Assembly: GCF_001642955.1 (NCBI RefSeq)
Contig: NZ_LWSK01000065.1
Coordinates: forward strand, 1-33,253
Reading direction: 5' to 3'
DNA length: 33,253 nt
From: Rubripirellula obstinata
Lineage (GTDB): Bacteria > Planctomycetota > Planctomycetia > Pirellulales > Pirellulaceae
Shown: piece after piece, positions 22,245-30,564 of the stretch
Position numbering within the stretch: the first letter of the stretch is position 1
Layout: the number at the start of each line of letters is the position of its first letter
Program-made: the position numbers and the translations under genes
Notes under the pieces: generated by a model
What the model was told of the DNA's origin: nothing
Database searches by the model: none
The model's input: the letters and a program-made list of their open reading frames with translations, nothing else

Positions 22245-23594
22245 TCAAGCCATTAGAATTTCGGTGATCGGTTTTCCTTCGCTGCGTTTCATGGGACGCC
22301 CAATCGGAGTTTCAATTTCGTTGCTTGGTTCGATGCCGATCGCGGTCAAAATCGTCGCGTGGATGTCTTCGATTGTCACAGGATTTTCGATGTCGGCCAA
22401 TGGTTGGTTTGGATCCAGTTTGGGATTGGGCGAGGTCGAACCGTAGACGACACCGCGCCGCATCCCGAGTCCTGCCAACAGGATCGAAAATCCGTGCGGC
22501 CAATGATCTCGTCCTTCGGCCGCGTTCATTTTTGGCGTACGCCCGAATTCGCCACCGCAAACCACCAGCGTTGATTCAAGCAGATCGCGATCTTTCAATC
22601 GAGTCAGCAATGACGCGAGCGCCGGATCAAGCGTGCCCGCGGCGCTGCGATGCAAAGAGTGATTAGCGACGTGGGAATCCCAACCGGATAGCGTGACTTC
22701 GACGCATCGACTTCCCACTTCGATCAAACGCGATGCCGCCAAACATCCACGGCCAAACGGAGTGTCACCGAAGGCATCGCGAGTCATCTTGCTTTCGCTT
22801 GAAACGTCAAAGGCATCAAGTTGCTCGCTGGACATCATCTTGAGTGCCGAATCAGTCGCCGATTGATGCAACGTCCGCATGGACTCCATTTTTGCCAGAC
22901 GCCCACGACGAAATTCTTTCTCGACAACATCTGATAGATCGCTGATACGTCTTGCAAAACGATTGTCATCGGTGCGAGCAGTGATGTCAGGAACCGTGCT
23001 TGCTGGATCGCCGATCTTGAATGCGTCGTACGCAGCACCGAGGTAACCTCCGCGTGCTGGTGACGATTCTGGCAAGATCGAAATATGCCGCGGGATATCG
23101 GAACCACGTTGGTCCGCATGACACAATATCGATCCAACCGACGGATGACGCAGCGTCGGATCGGGGCGGAAGCCTGTCTTGGCGTTGTAGACCGCTCGAG
23201 CGTGGTCGCCTTCTTTGCCCGTCACGCTGCGAACGAGGGAACACAGATGCATTTGCTCGGCGATTTGAGGCAACAAATCTGAAATCTGCAAACCAGCGAC
23301 CGAGGTTTGAATTGCATTGGTTTCGCCACCGATGCGGGTGCCCGCGTGCGGATCAAAGGTTTCCAACTGACTGGCCCCGCCTTCTAGCCACAACAGAATC
23401 ACATTTTTGGGGCGAGCCGGATCCGTCAAACCTGTTTCATCAGCCATTGCCAATGAACGAGCGATCGAAGACATCATCAACCCGCCCGCAGTTCGCCCCG
23501 TCATCGCGCAGCCAGTGAGAGTCCGGCCCAACAAAGTTCGGCGACCGAAGTGGGCCTGGGGATCGCATAGCGAAGAGTGTTCTTGATCAGTCAT
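22245..23594 (-). CDS. DUF1501-family protein (sulfatase/alkaline-phosphatase-like fold)
   Basis: DUF1501 proteins are expanded in planctomycetes and usually lie next to DUF1549/DUF1553 genes, as here. Function is unproven; the fold resembles alkaline-phosphatase superfamily hydrolases. The 449-aa protein has a Tat-like leader (GRRTLLGRTL at 17-26), then ILLWLEGGASQLETFDPH, SLVRSVTGKEGDHARA, CVEVTLSGWDSHVANH, VVCGGEFGRTPKMN and GRDHWPHGFS. These are the conserved metal-site-like blocks of the family. I chose ATG 23594; a GTG at 23636 is in frame and would overlap the upstream stop by 13 bp. It is probably cotranscribed with the interrupted gene at 23624-25306. Confidence 0.9.
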   Translation of the reverse strand: MTDQEHSSLCDPQAHFGRRTLLGRTLTGCAMTGRTAGGLMMSSIARSLAMADETGLTDPARPKNVILLWLEGGASQLETFDPHAGTRIGGETNAIQTSVAGLQISDLLPQIAEQMHLCSLVRSVTGKEGDHARAVYNAKTGFRPDPTLRHPSVGSILCHADQRGSDIPRHISILPESSPARGGYLGAAYDAFKIGDPASTVPDITARTDDNRFARRISDLSDVVEKEFRRGRLAKMESMRTLHQSATDSALKMMSSEQLDAFDVSSESKMTRDAFGDTPFGRGCLAASRLIEVGSRCVEVTLSGWDSHVANHSLHRSAAGTLDPALASLLTRLKDRDLLESTLVVCGGEFGRTPKMNAAEGRDHWPHGFSILLAGLGMRRGVVYGSTSPNPKLDPNQPLADIENPVTIEDIHATILTAIGIEPSNEIETPIGRPMKRSEGKPITEILMA

Positions 23595-23623
23595 GGTCTT
23601 GGTTCGTTCGATAGGATCGGGCG

Positions 23624-24397
23624 TTAATGGTTCCACGCAAATTCACTGCTATTGACCAGAACCCACGCGAGGTCTTCGATTGCCTGGCGATGTTTTTTTT
23701 CAGATAACAGTTGGCTTTCAAAATGGTCGAGTTCCACTTTCGTGGGATGCCGGTTCAGGACGCTCAGGTAGATAGAATCGATCGCTTGCGTTTCATCGGT
23801 TGCAAACATCGCGACATGCGAGCTTGCATTAAGGACGGGATTGTCGCCGATTAAATCTGCAACCATGCCCCCGTTCATCATCAGCAACCGTTGGGTAATC
23901 GTGATTGCGTCAGCGGTGAATTCGTCTTCGCCAACATCGCCGTAGCGTTGAACAAATTTATCTCCGTCAAAGATCGCTTGAAGCTGCAAGAACAAAGAAG
24001 ATTGGCGATCGATACGTTTGATTCGAGCCGATTGAATCAACACCCCTGCGACTTGCTCGGGACGCAATCGAACCAACGGAAAAACCGCAAAGTTTTCTTC
24101 GTGTTCCGTTGTGACTTCAAAGTCGGCACGACTGGCGACTCGAAACGCATCGCTGCAAGCGATCAAGCCGATCAATCGCCGTAAGTCGAATCCGTGATGC
24201 ACAAAGTCCTCGGCGAGCACATCCAGGAATTTTGGATGCGTTTGGTCCATCGGCAAGTCATCAACGCTGTCACCGATCGGCTTTCCAAACATCAATGCCC
24301 AAACGTGGCTGACCGCGGCCATCGCAGCTTGGTGGTTTTCGGGATGGGTGATCCAATTCGCTAATTGCCGCCTGGCATTGTTTTCATTTCCGAGCAA
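23624..24397 (-). CDS. DUF1553 (C-terminal) fragment of an interrupted DUF1549/DUF1553 gene
   Basis: This 257-aa open frame encodes the DUF1553 half of a planctomycete protein: RRQLANWITHPEN near the start, ALMFGKPIGDSVDDLP (about 34-49), FVHHGFDLRRLI, then RLRPEQVAGVL, ITQRLLMMNGGMV and YLSVLNRHPT. All are family blocks. It is in exactly the same reading frame as the upstream DUF1549 ORF and is separated from it by a single TAA at 24407-24409. Independent translation could start at TTG 24397, nine nucleotides after that stop, with no Shine-Dalgarno. The coding sequence shows no other damage, so it is either a recent nonsense pseudogene, a split gene, or a readthrough or sequencing case. Confidence 0.8.
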   Translation of the reverse strand: MLGNENNARRQLANWITHPENHQAAMAAVSHVWALMFGKPIGDSVDDLPMDQTHPKFLDVLAEDFVHHGFDLRRLIGLIACSDAFRVASRADFEVTTEHEENFAVFPLVRLRPEQVAGVLIQSARIKRIDRQSSLFLQLQAIFDGDKFVQRYGDVGEDEFTADAITITQRLLMMNGGMVADLIGDNPVLNASSHVAMFATDETQAIDSIYLSVLNRHPTKVELDHFESQLLSEKKHRQAIEDLAWVLVNSSEFAWNH

Positions 24398-24406
24398 GTG
24401 TTTCTG

Positions 24407-24409
24407 TTA
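24407..24409 (-). other. In-frame TAA splitting the DUF1549/DUF1553 gene
   Basis: Reading the minus strand, codons run GCG ACT GTT CCC TAA, then CAG AAA CAC TTG CTC. Sequence on both sides remains clearly family-like and in the same frame. A single base change in one codon would explain it, with no frameshift needed. Confidence 0.85.
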
Positions 24410-25306
24410 GGGAACAGTCGCGGGAACGGAAACGGTTGAATCGGTATCCAAATACTGAAATTCATAATTGACATCTCGGTTGCGAACACCTTGCAGACCG
24501 CGATTTTTTGCAGCAGTGAAAAACGCTGCCAGTTGATGGAAATCAGCCTGTTCGCCCGAACGAGAATGATCTTCTTCATCGACAAACGAAACGTTTCCCA
24601 AAAAATCATCGTGGCATTGCAGGCAATCAATTCGCAGTCCCAGGAAAACTCGCGACGTACGAGCCGCCAGCCGAACCGGGTCAGGCTGATCGTTGTTGCT
24701 GCCGAAGGTCGCTGTCAAGAAATTGACTTCTGGCTTGTCGGTCCACAAGCCTTCCGCAGTGATCAGCGATCGGACCAATCGATCGTAACTCCAATTTTGA
24801 GCGATCACTTCGGTCAACCACTCTCGGAATCGCCGCCGACGAAACTTCAAAAACGGACCTTCATCGGCCCCCACAAATTGACGCTCCAGCCGTTGGGCCC
24901 AGTAATGATGGAACCGATGGTCATTGAACAAGTTTTGTAGGTGAACATGTTCACGATCGGATTCCGACACTGATTCCAGTTCGCGAATCTCCTCGAGCGA
25001 AAGCCCACATCCGACCAGAGCCAACGACATTCGTCTGCAAACGGTCATCCAATCCGCTGTCGGCGCTGTTTCGATTCCGAGTGCATCGAGTTCGCTTTGA
25101 CGAAGCTGGTTTAATTGGTTCAGGGTGTCGGTAAAGCCAGGGATTTGGGCCAGCCGAGTTGATCTAGCGACTAGATTCGACTTTGCCGTTCCCGAATCGT
25201 CTGGATCGGAAATACCGGAAACCAGGTACGCAAAAGACACCAAAACCAACAGTGCAAACCATCCCCAACGCAGAATCGCAAGAACGGTTGTTTGAAGAGT
25301 CTGCAT
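24407..25306 (-). CDS. DUF1549 (N-terminal) part of an interrupted DUF1549/DUF1553 gene
   Basis: This is a 299-aa frame with an N-terminal membrane segment (about 13-31), DUF1549 text (RRMSLALVGCGLSLEEI, YWAQRLERQFVGAD, WLTEVIAQNWSYDRLV) and a CLQCH heme-type or metal-binding CxxCH motif at 228-232. HQLAAFFTA follows. Family members normally continue into DUF1553 in one protein. Here the frame stops at TAA after VPATVP, and the expected continuation resumes in the same frame at once. The start ATG 25306 fits the anchor. The role of the family in planctomycetes is unknown; partnership with DUF1501 proteins is common. Confidence 0.8.
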   Translation of the reverse strand: MQTLQTTVLAILRWGWFALLVLVSFAYLVSGISDPDDSGTAKSNLVARSTRLAQIPGFTDTLNQLNQLRQSELDALGIETAPTADWMTVCRRMSLALVGCGLSLEEIRELESVSESDREHVHLQNLFNDHRFHHYWAQRLERQFVGADEGPFLKFRRRRFREWLTEVIAQNWSYDRLVRSLITAEGLWTDKPEVNFLTATFGSNNDQPDPVRLAARTSRVFLGLRIDCLQCHDDFLGNVSFVDEEDHSRSGEQADFHQLAAFFTAAKNRGLQGVRNRDVNYEFQYLDTDSTVSVPATVP

Positions 25307-25467
25307 GGGACAGAGATTTGGAAGATGGAACGATGCCCTTGCAAGTTGATTCGTTGCGTCAGTGAAAGTCTTGGTAACAAAAAATGGAAGAACGCGACAT
25401 TTCTCGGTGAATGATGCACTGACGTACTGAAGAGAGGTTTGAATGATAAAGAGTTTGTCTTAAAACA

Positions 25468-25535
25468 TAGCTGATCCCGCCAGGGTTCAGTCCACGATCG
25501 GATCGAGCTTGACTGAACCCTGGCGGGATCAGCTA
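25468..25535. repeat. 25-bp perfect palindrome, family 3
   Basis: The arms 25468-25492 (TAGCTGATCCCGCCAGGG, then TTCAGTC) and 25511-25535 are perfectly complementary around an 18-nt loop. The arm matches the outermost arms of the composite element at 18477-18697. It lies between two minus-strand genes: about 160 bp upstream of the DUF1549 start and about 45 bp after the oxidoreductase stop. It could act as a bidirectional terminator, but no T-tract is present. Confidence 0.92.
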
Positions 25536-25581
25536 CGGGCAGGTCCGACTTGCCGGAATTTGGGCCGGTCCCAATCAGCAA

Positions 25582-26574
25582 TCAAACCCCCTCAACTTCG
25601 ACGCTTTGACCGCCTTGCTGCAACGACCGATCGATCGCGTCTAACAAAGCCTGCGTTTGCAAAGCTTGCTGATGCAGCGGAGTCAGGTCTTCATCGCCAA
25701 TCAAACGCTCGATCATGTTGCGTTCCTGGTTGCCTTCGAAGGTATGAGATTCTACTGATCCAGTCGAATCGTGGATCCAGCAACGGGTGGGGCGTTCGGT
25801 CCAGGGGCGAGTGAAGTCGTCACAGATGAGCGATGATTTGCTGCCGGCAATTTCAAACCATTTTCGTGTCGCGGTGTCGTAACCGCAGGAAAGTGTGGCG
25901 GAAATATCGTCGCTTAGCTTAATCAAAGCGGTGACGCGAATCGGCACATCGCCACGCATCACGGCGGTTGCTTGGACTGAAATTGGCAAGTCGTCGATAC
26001 TTGCAAAGACAATCAGTCCGCCCGCGTACCAAGCCAAATCCAGCAAGCAGCCTCCACCGAGCGACCGATCAAGTCGATGGTCGCCCGATTGAAACGGTTC
26101 GTAAAAGGAAACCGAAGCACTGATGTGACCAATTTTCCCAAATTTTTGCTCGAGCAACCAAACTTCAAAAGCACGGCTGCGTTCGTGGTGCAGCCAACCG
26201 GTCGCGTCTAGCCAGCGAACTTGATGAGTGCGACAGGCCGTGTCAATCTGCTTGGCCTGTTCCAGATTCATCGCGAGCGGTTTTTCGCACAGAACATGTC
26301 TGCCTGATTCGGCTGCCGCGATCGACCATTCCGCATGCATCGACGGGGGCAGCGACACGTAGACTGCATCGACATCGTCGCGGGCGAGCAGTTGGTCGTA
26401 GCCGTTGACCGCGTTTTCGATTCCGTATTGGTCCGCGTACCAACGTGCCCGTTCGGCGTCACGGCTGGCGATCGCGGTGACTGCGACGTGATCCGTGGAT
26501 TGTAGGTCGGCGACCAACCGGCGAGTAATACGACCGGTGCCGATGATTCCGAATCGAGTGGTCGTTTTTGTCAT
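25582..26574 (-). CDS. Gfo/Idh/MocA-family oxidoreductase (cytoplasmic type)
   Basis: This 330-aa NAD(P)-dependent dehydrogenase family protein has no export signal. FGIIGTGRITRRL (8-20) is the Rossmann glycine motif. VSLPPSMHAEW and CEKPL (96-100) mark the catalytic-domain entry. GGGCLLDLAWYAGG is the typical central helix of trans-dihydrodiol-dehydrogenase-like members. The substrate, probably a sugar or cyclitol derivative, cannot be inferred. The start is ATG 26574 by the conserved N-terminus. It differs from the Tat-tagged relative at 14445 in length and location, so the two are not a recent duplication. Its neighbours do not suggest a pathway. Confidence 0.9.
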   Translation of the reverse strand: MTKTTTRFGIIGTGRITRRLVADLQSTDHVAVTAIASRDAERARWYADQYGIENAVNGYDQLLARDDVDAVYVSLPPSMHAEWSIAAAESGRHVLCEKPLAMNLEQAKQIDTACRTHQVRWLDATGWLHHERSRAFEVWLLEQKFGKIGHISASVSFYEPFQSGDHRLDRSLGGGCLLDLAWYAGGLIVFASIDDLPISVQATAVMRGDVPIRVTALIKLSDDISATLSCGYDTATRKWFEIAGSKSSLICDDFTRPWTERPTRCWIHDSTGSVESHTFEGNQERNMIERLIGDEDLTPLHQQALQTQALLDAIDRSLQQGGQSVEVEGV

Positions 26575-26667
26575 GATAGATTTCCCTGGCGTTGCCGCAT
26601 TGCCGTAGTTGCACGAAAGGTACCCGAGCCCTGATAATGGCGTGCAGGGGACAAGTTCGCTACCGCT

Positions 26668-26709
26668 GTTTTGTGAGCACAGTTATGTGAGCACAGTTTT
26701 GTGAGCATG
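26668..26709 (+). repeat. Three tandem 14-bp repeats upstream of the RDD gene
   Basis: The units GTTTTGTGAGCACA, GTTATGTGAGCACA and GTTTTGTGAGCATG occupy 26668-26681, 26682-26695 and 26696-26709. They lie about 70-110 bp before the first gene of the envelope cluster. The GTGAGCAC core could be a repeated operator, or simply a slippage repeat. Confidence 0.8.
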
Positions 26710-26776
26710 GCCCGCCAGCTAATTCCGCCTGCTTACTCCGCTCGCCAATTCTTTCCGGTTCACTCCGCTCGAACGT

Positions 26777-27715
26777 ATGCCAAGCCATTCGCCACTCGAT
26801 ACGACGATCGCAGTGGTGACGCCTGAAAATATCGCTTTCGATTATCAGTTAGCAGGACCGTTTCGGCGGATGCCGGCTTATCTGATCGATTTGCTGGTTC
26901 GCTGGGCCGCGATCGTGATCTTAGTCGTTTTGGCGTTCTTCATCGGTCTGTTGATTAACATTCAAACGCTAGGGCCGTTTGTGATCGCTGGAATGTTTTT
27001 GACGTACTTCGTCATTAGCTGGTTTTACGGCACGGTGATGGAAACTTTTTTCAACGGCCGGACGATTGGAAAATGGGCGTGCGGCATCCGAGTCATTGAT
27101 GTCGATGGTCGTCCAATCAACGGCCGGCGAGCGTTCGTGCGAAACCTGTTGCGGATCGTTGATCTTTTTCCGATGGCCGCACCGGGGATTTTTGTCGATT
27201 CTGATATCCCACCGGTTTTTATTATTCCCACGGGGCTGGTCGGATTGATTGCGATGATGTCGACCAAGCGCTTGCAACGACTTGGCGATTTGGCAGCCGG
27301 TACGATGGTGATCATTGACCAACGGAGTTGGCGGTTGCCAGTGGCGAAGGTCGATGACGCCCGAGTCCCAGCATTGGCATCGTTCATCCCAGCGGATTAC
27401 CGAATTTCGCGAAGCATGGCACGAACGCTGGCCGTTTACGCTGAACGACGTCATTACCTAACGCCCGCGAGACGTCGCGAAGTGGCCAGACATTTGATCA
27501 TCCCGCTGATCGACCGTTTTGAATTTCGCAGCGACATTGATCCAGACTTGCTGATGTATGCACTCTATTACAAAACGTTCCTTGCCGAATCGTCCGCCGA
27601 GTTACCCGATCTTGGATCGTTGGCGGGATACAGTCCGCTGCGTTCTAGCGTTGCTGAAGTCATGGTTGACGAAGCAACCGACGCTGAAATTCCGATCGCA
27701 GGAGTCGTCGAGTGA
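26777..27715 (+). CDS. RDD-family membrane protein
   Basis: This 312-aa protein has the RDD signature: RRMPAYLIDLLVRW near 30-43, then two hydrophobic segments (about 43-62 and 66-88), NGRTIGKWACGIRVID and a further hydrophobic segment (about 145-163, with a Pro-rich loop). The Arg and two Asp residues that name the family are in the first segment and the IRVIDVDG strand. The last 120 residues are soluble, with REVARHLIIPLIDRF. Function is unproven for most RDD proteins; transport or membrane-complex roles have been proposed. ATG 26777 follows a tandem repeat. The stop overlaps the next start (GTGA), so this is the first gene of a tightly coupled cluster. Confidence 0.85.
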   Translation: MPSHSPLDTTIAVVTPENIAFDYQLAGPFRRMPAYLIDLLVRWAAIVILVVLAFFIGLLINIQTLGPFVIAGMFLTYFVISWFYGTVMETFFNGRTIGKWACGIRVIDVDGRPINGRRAFVRNLLRIVDLFPMAAPGIFVDSDIPPVFIIPTGLVGLIAMMSTKRLQRLGDLAAGTMVIIDQRSWRLPVAKVDDARVPALASFIPADYRISRSMARTLAVYAERRHYLTPARRREVARHLIIPLIDRFEFRSDIDPDLLMYALYYKTFLAESSAELPDLGSLAGYSPLRSSVAEVMVDEATDAEIPIAGVVE

Positions 27716-28800
27716 ACGTTGCTGCACTGCTTGAAAATCGCCGCGACCAATGGGCCGAGTTAGAATTGTTTTGCGATGCTTTGGAAAAGCGGGGCAAGGT
27801 TTCTGCGTCGATGGCGGCCAACTATCAAGGATCGCAGGGGATCGCAAGGTTTTCGGCTTTGTATCGCAGTGCCTGCGCCGACCTGGCTCTGGCGGATGCC
27901 TACCAATTACCGCCGGCAACGGTGACTTATTTGCACCGATTGATTGCTCGTTCGCACAACCAATTGTATCGAGCCAATCGATTTGAACCGGCGCGGTGGG
28001 TGGACATGATGTTCTACGATGCGCCGCAACAGATTTTTGCGGACCCCTGCGTCAAGATTGCGTCGATCGTTTTCTTTGGACTCTTTGCGTTGGCGATGTA
28101 CATGGGACGCAACGATGTTTTGTTTCCTGGTTTTGTGGAAGCGATCATTGGTTCAGCCGGAATCGAACAGATGGAGGAATCGTTTGAGCAACCGCTAAGT
28201 GGTTCGCTGAATCACTACGTGCCGATGGCTGGTTTTTACATCATGCACAACACGGGCATTGGGCTGCGTTGTTTTGTTTTTGGACTTTTGATTTTGCCTT
28301 GCCTGTACGTGCTGTCGTTTAATGCGATCTATTTGGGCGCAGCGTTTGGCTACATGGCTCGACCTGATGCCGTTGGCGGTGACAACTTCTTTCATTTTGT
28401 GACGGCACACGGGCCATTTGAATTGACCGCGATCGCGCTTGCCGGTGGCGCGGGACTTCGGTTGGGCGTTGGATTCTTTCGTACCTGCGGACTGATGCGA
28501 ATGGAATCGCTGCGCGAGAGTGCGATGCGGGCGGTTCCGATCATGGCGGCGTCGGCGGCATTGTTCTGCATGGCAGCCTTCACCGAAGGGTTTCTTTCGC
28601 CAAGTCCGGCACCTTACATCGTCAAAGCGGCTTGGGCAGTTTTGTCGTCGGGGCTGATCAGTTTCTACTTTGTCGTGCTCGGGTTTCCACGCGACGCGTT
28701 CACTCGAACACCAACTGCAAACGACGGCCAGCCAAGTCCGTTTGGTTTTGAGGATCCGCCGGAGTTGACGGGCAGCGGAGGTCCAAACGATGCAGCTTGA
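27712..28800 (+). CDS. Stage II sporulation protein M (SpoIIM)-like membrane protein
   Basis: This 362-aa protein opens with a soluble helical part (1-110, LENRRDQWAELELFCDALEKRG) and then shows several hydrophobic segments, including ASIVFFGLFALAMYMG and GLRCFVFGLLILPCLYVLSF. GAAFGYMARPD and FFHFVTAHGPFELTAIALAGGAGLRLG follow; the H-G-x-x-E-L-T-A-I text is the hallmark of the SpoIIM family. In Bacillus SpoIIM works with SpoIID/P in envelope remodelling, but non-sporulating bacteria carry relatives of unknown role. The start is GTG 27712, overlapping the RDD stop by 4 nt. The C-terminus overlaps the next gene by 11 nt. Confidence 0.82.
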   Translation: MNVAALLENRRDQWAELELFCDALEKRGKVSASMAANYQGSQGIARFSALYRSACADLALADAYQLPPATVTYLHRLIARSHNQLYRANRFEPARWVDMMFYDAPQQIFADPCVKIASIVFFGLFALAMYMGRNDVLFPGFVEAIIGSAGIEQMEESFEQPLSGSLNHYVPMAGFYIMHNTGIGLRCFVFGLLILPCLYVLSFNAIYLGAAFGYMARPDAVGGDNFFHFVTAHGPFELTAIALAGGAGLRLGVGFFRTCGLMRMESLRESAMRAVPIMAASAALFCMAAFTEGFLSPSPAPYIVKAAWAVLSSGLISFYFVVLGFPRDAFTRTPTANDGQPSPFGFEDPPELTGSGGPNDAA

Positions 28801-29728
28801 TCAAACTCACGTGAAGGTTCGATTGCGGACGATGGCCGAGATTGGTGATCTTGCGCTGATCATGGTTCGTCGTTACCCCGCTGCGATTTTGGTTGGCTTT
28901 GCCACGGGCGCTGTGTTCTGGGCACTATTGGATTTGTTGGTGTTGGCGTGGATTCCAATAACGGAGTCTTCCTATGGGCTTGATGACGAAGAAGCCGTTT
29001 GGGAGATCATTCGTTACCTTGCTTGGATGGGATTGCTGGTCATGTTGCAGGCACCCGTGGCCGGTGTGCTTTCGACTCTTTATTTGGGGTTGGCGGTGTT
29101 TGAACAGCGACCAACTTGGGCGAGCGTTCGCACCGAAGCCAAGCGTGGATTTAAGCGATGGTTTTGGAAATTGGGAATCGTCCGGTTCGCTTTACCGCCT
29201 GTCATTTTTCTGGCGTGCCGTTGGGGGCAGCCTGCAAGCGGATTTTGGGATGCGTTCGTTCCGCTAGTGATTTTGCTTTGGGTTTCGTTGGTGCGAGCGT
29301 CTAGCCCGTTCATGCCCGAGATTCTGTTGTTGGAACAGTGTCCGATTCGGTCAAAGTCCCCAGACGTGATCACGGCGTCACGCCGATCAAAATCGTTGCA
29401 CGGTCCGATGGCGGGCGACTTATCAGGACGGTTCATTTCGGTCTCCTGCGTGTTGGTGATCTTGTTGTTTTCGATTGGATATTCGCTGCTTTGGGCGCGT
29501 GGTATTTCATTTGGACGCTGGGATGTGATGAATCTGTTTGTGTTGTTGGTGATTTATCCGTTTTCACTTTGGTGCGTTGCGGGGATCAGTGTGATGGTTC
29601 GGATCTTGAACTACTTGGATTGCCGAATCCGACTGGAGGGCTGGGAGGTCGAGCTTGCTGTTCGCGCCGAAGCGATGCGTCAATTTGGTGAAGAGCCGCT
29701 GGCCGTGGCGACGGAGGCAGCATCATGA
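28790..29728 (+). CDS. Multi-pass membrane protein of unknown function
   Basis: The 312-aa protein has about six hydrophobic segments: near 24-52, 66-95, 120-141, 148-170, 208-230 and 238-262. The C-terminal text NYLDCRIRLEGWEVELAVRA is recognisable from membrane proteins encoded near DUF4129 genes. No catalytic motif is seen. The ATG at 28790 lies inside the end of the SpoIIM-like gene (11-nt overlap), and its stop overlaps the next start as ATGA. It is therefore likely a dedicated partner in the same membrane complex. Calling it a transporter would be unsupported. Confidence 0.7.
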   Translation: MQLDQTHVKVRLRTMAEIGDLALIMVRRYPAAILVGFATGAVFWALLDLLVLAWIPITESSYGLDDEEAVWEIIRYLAWMGLLVMLQAPVAGVLSTLYLGLAVFEQRPTWASVRTEAKRGFKRWFWKLGIVRFALPPVIFLACRWGQPASGFWDAFVPLVILLWVSLVRASSPFMPEILLLEQCPIRSKSPDVITASRRSKSLHGPMAGDLSGRFISVSCVLVILLFSIGYSLLWARGISFGRWDVMNLFVLLVIYPFSLWCVAGISVMVRILNYLDCRIRLEGWEVELAVRAEAMRQFGEEPLAVATEAAS

Positions 29729-30564
29729 TTGCGTTTGCATCTCGCGTCGTTGCAGCGGTTCTGTGCATTGCGTTTTTTTCGGTTTCGCTTTTTGCCTCGT
29801 TAGGCCGAGCTGACGACGCTTCACTGGCTGAAAATGTGGTCGTGGAGGACTCGATTTGGTACGACGCAGACGAAGGCAAGATTAAGCCGATCGTTTTGCA
29901 GCCTAGCGTTGATGATTCGTTGAATCGCGATAGCCGCTGGTTGCCTAAGCCAGAGAAAGTTCGTAAGCCAGACAGTTCGGCACCCACTGGCGGCGGTGGT
30001 GGCGCGGGCGGTGCCGGCGGGCTGTTTGGATCGGGGCTGACGCTTGGGAATCTGTTGGGTTGGCTTTTTTTGGTCGTTCTGTTGGTCTTGGGCGTGGGGA
30101 CAATCATGTGGGCACTGAGCAAGGCCGAGATTGAAATGACGGGAGGATCTAAACGATCCGGAAATTTGGTAACCCAGACCTTGGACGAACAAACGGTCGA
30201 GCGGATGAAGCATTTGCCTGCTGAACTGCGACAAACCGGAGTAAACCTACGAAGTGAAGCGGAGCGTTTGATGAAGGCCGGGCTTTTTGACCAAGCCATT
30301 ATCTTGCTGTTTGGTCATCAGCTTTTGTTGCTGGATCGAAAGGCGCACTTGCGGTTGAATCGCGGGAAAACCAATCGTGGCTACTTGCGAGAATGTCGAT
30401 CAGCGAGCCCACCATGCTGTGAACATCTTGCGAAAACGGTGCAGGCGTTCGAGCGTTCTTACTTTGGCCGACATGAAATTACGGCGGAAGAGTTCAATCG
30501 TTTGTGGGAAAATAACGAGCAATTGGAAAATGCCATCGATACAAAACCAGAGGTGGCAGCGTGA
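29725..30564 (+). CDS. DUF4129-like membrane protein
   Basis: The 279-aa protein has an N-terminal signal or anchor segment (about 6-28), an extracytoplasmic stretch (30-88), a Gly-rich linker (about 89-104) and a transmembrane helix (about 106-130). The cytoplasmic C-terminal domain resembles DUF4129: LFDQAIILLFGHQLLLLDRKAHLRLNR-type helix, GKTNRGYLRE (about 213-222), then FERSYFGRHEIT (about 243-254). DUF4129 often clusters with DUF58, MoxR and transglutaminase-like genes. The start ATG 29725 overlaps the upstream stop by 4 nt; the end overlaps the next GTG by 4 nt. Function is unknown. Confidence 0.72.
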   Translation: MIAFASRVVAAVLCIAFFSVSLFASLGRADDASLAENVVVEDSIWYDADEGKIKPIVLQPSVDDSLNRDSRWLPKPEKVRKPDSSAPTGGGGGAGGAGGLFGSGLTLGNLLGWLFLVVLLVLGVGTIMWALSKAEIEMTGGSKRSGNLVTQTLDEQTVERMKHLPAELRQTGVNLRSEAERLMKAGLFDQAIILLFGHQLLLLDRKAHLRLNRGKTNRGYLRECRSASPPCCEHLAKTVQAFERSYFGRHEITAEEFNRLWENNEQLENAIDTKPEVAA

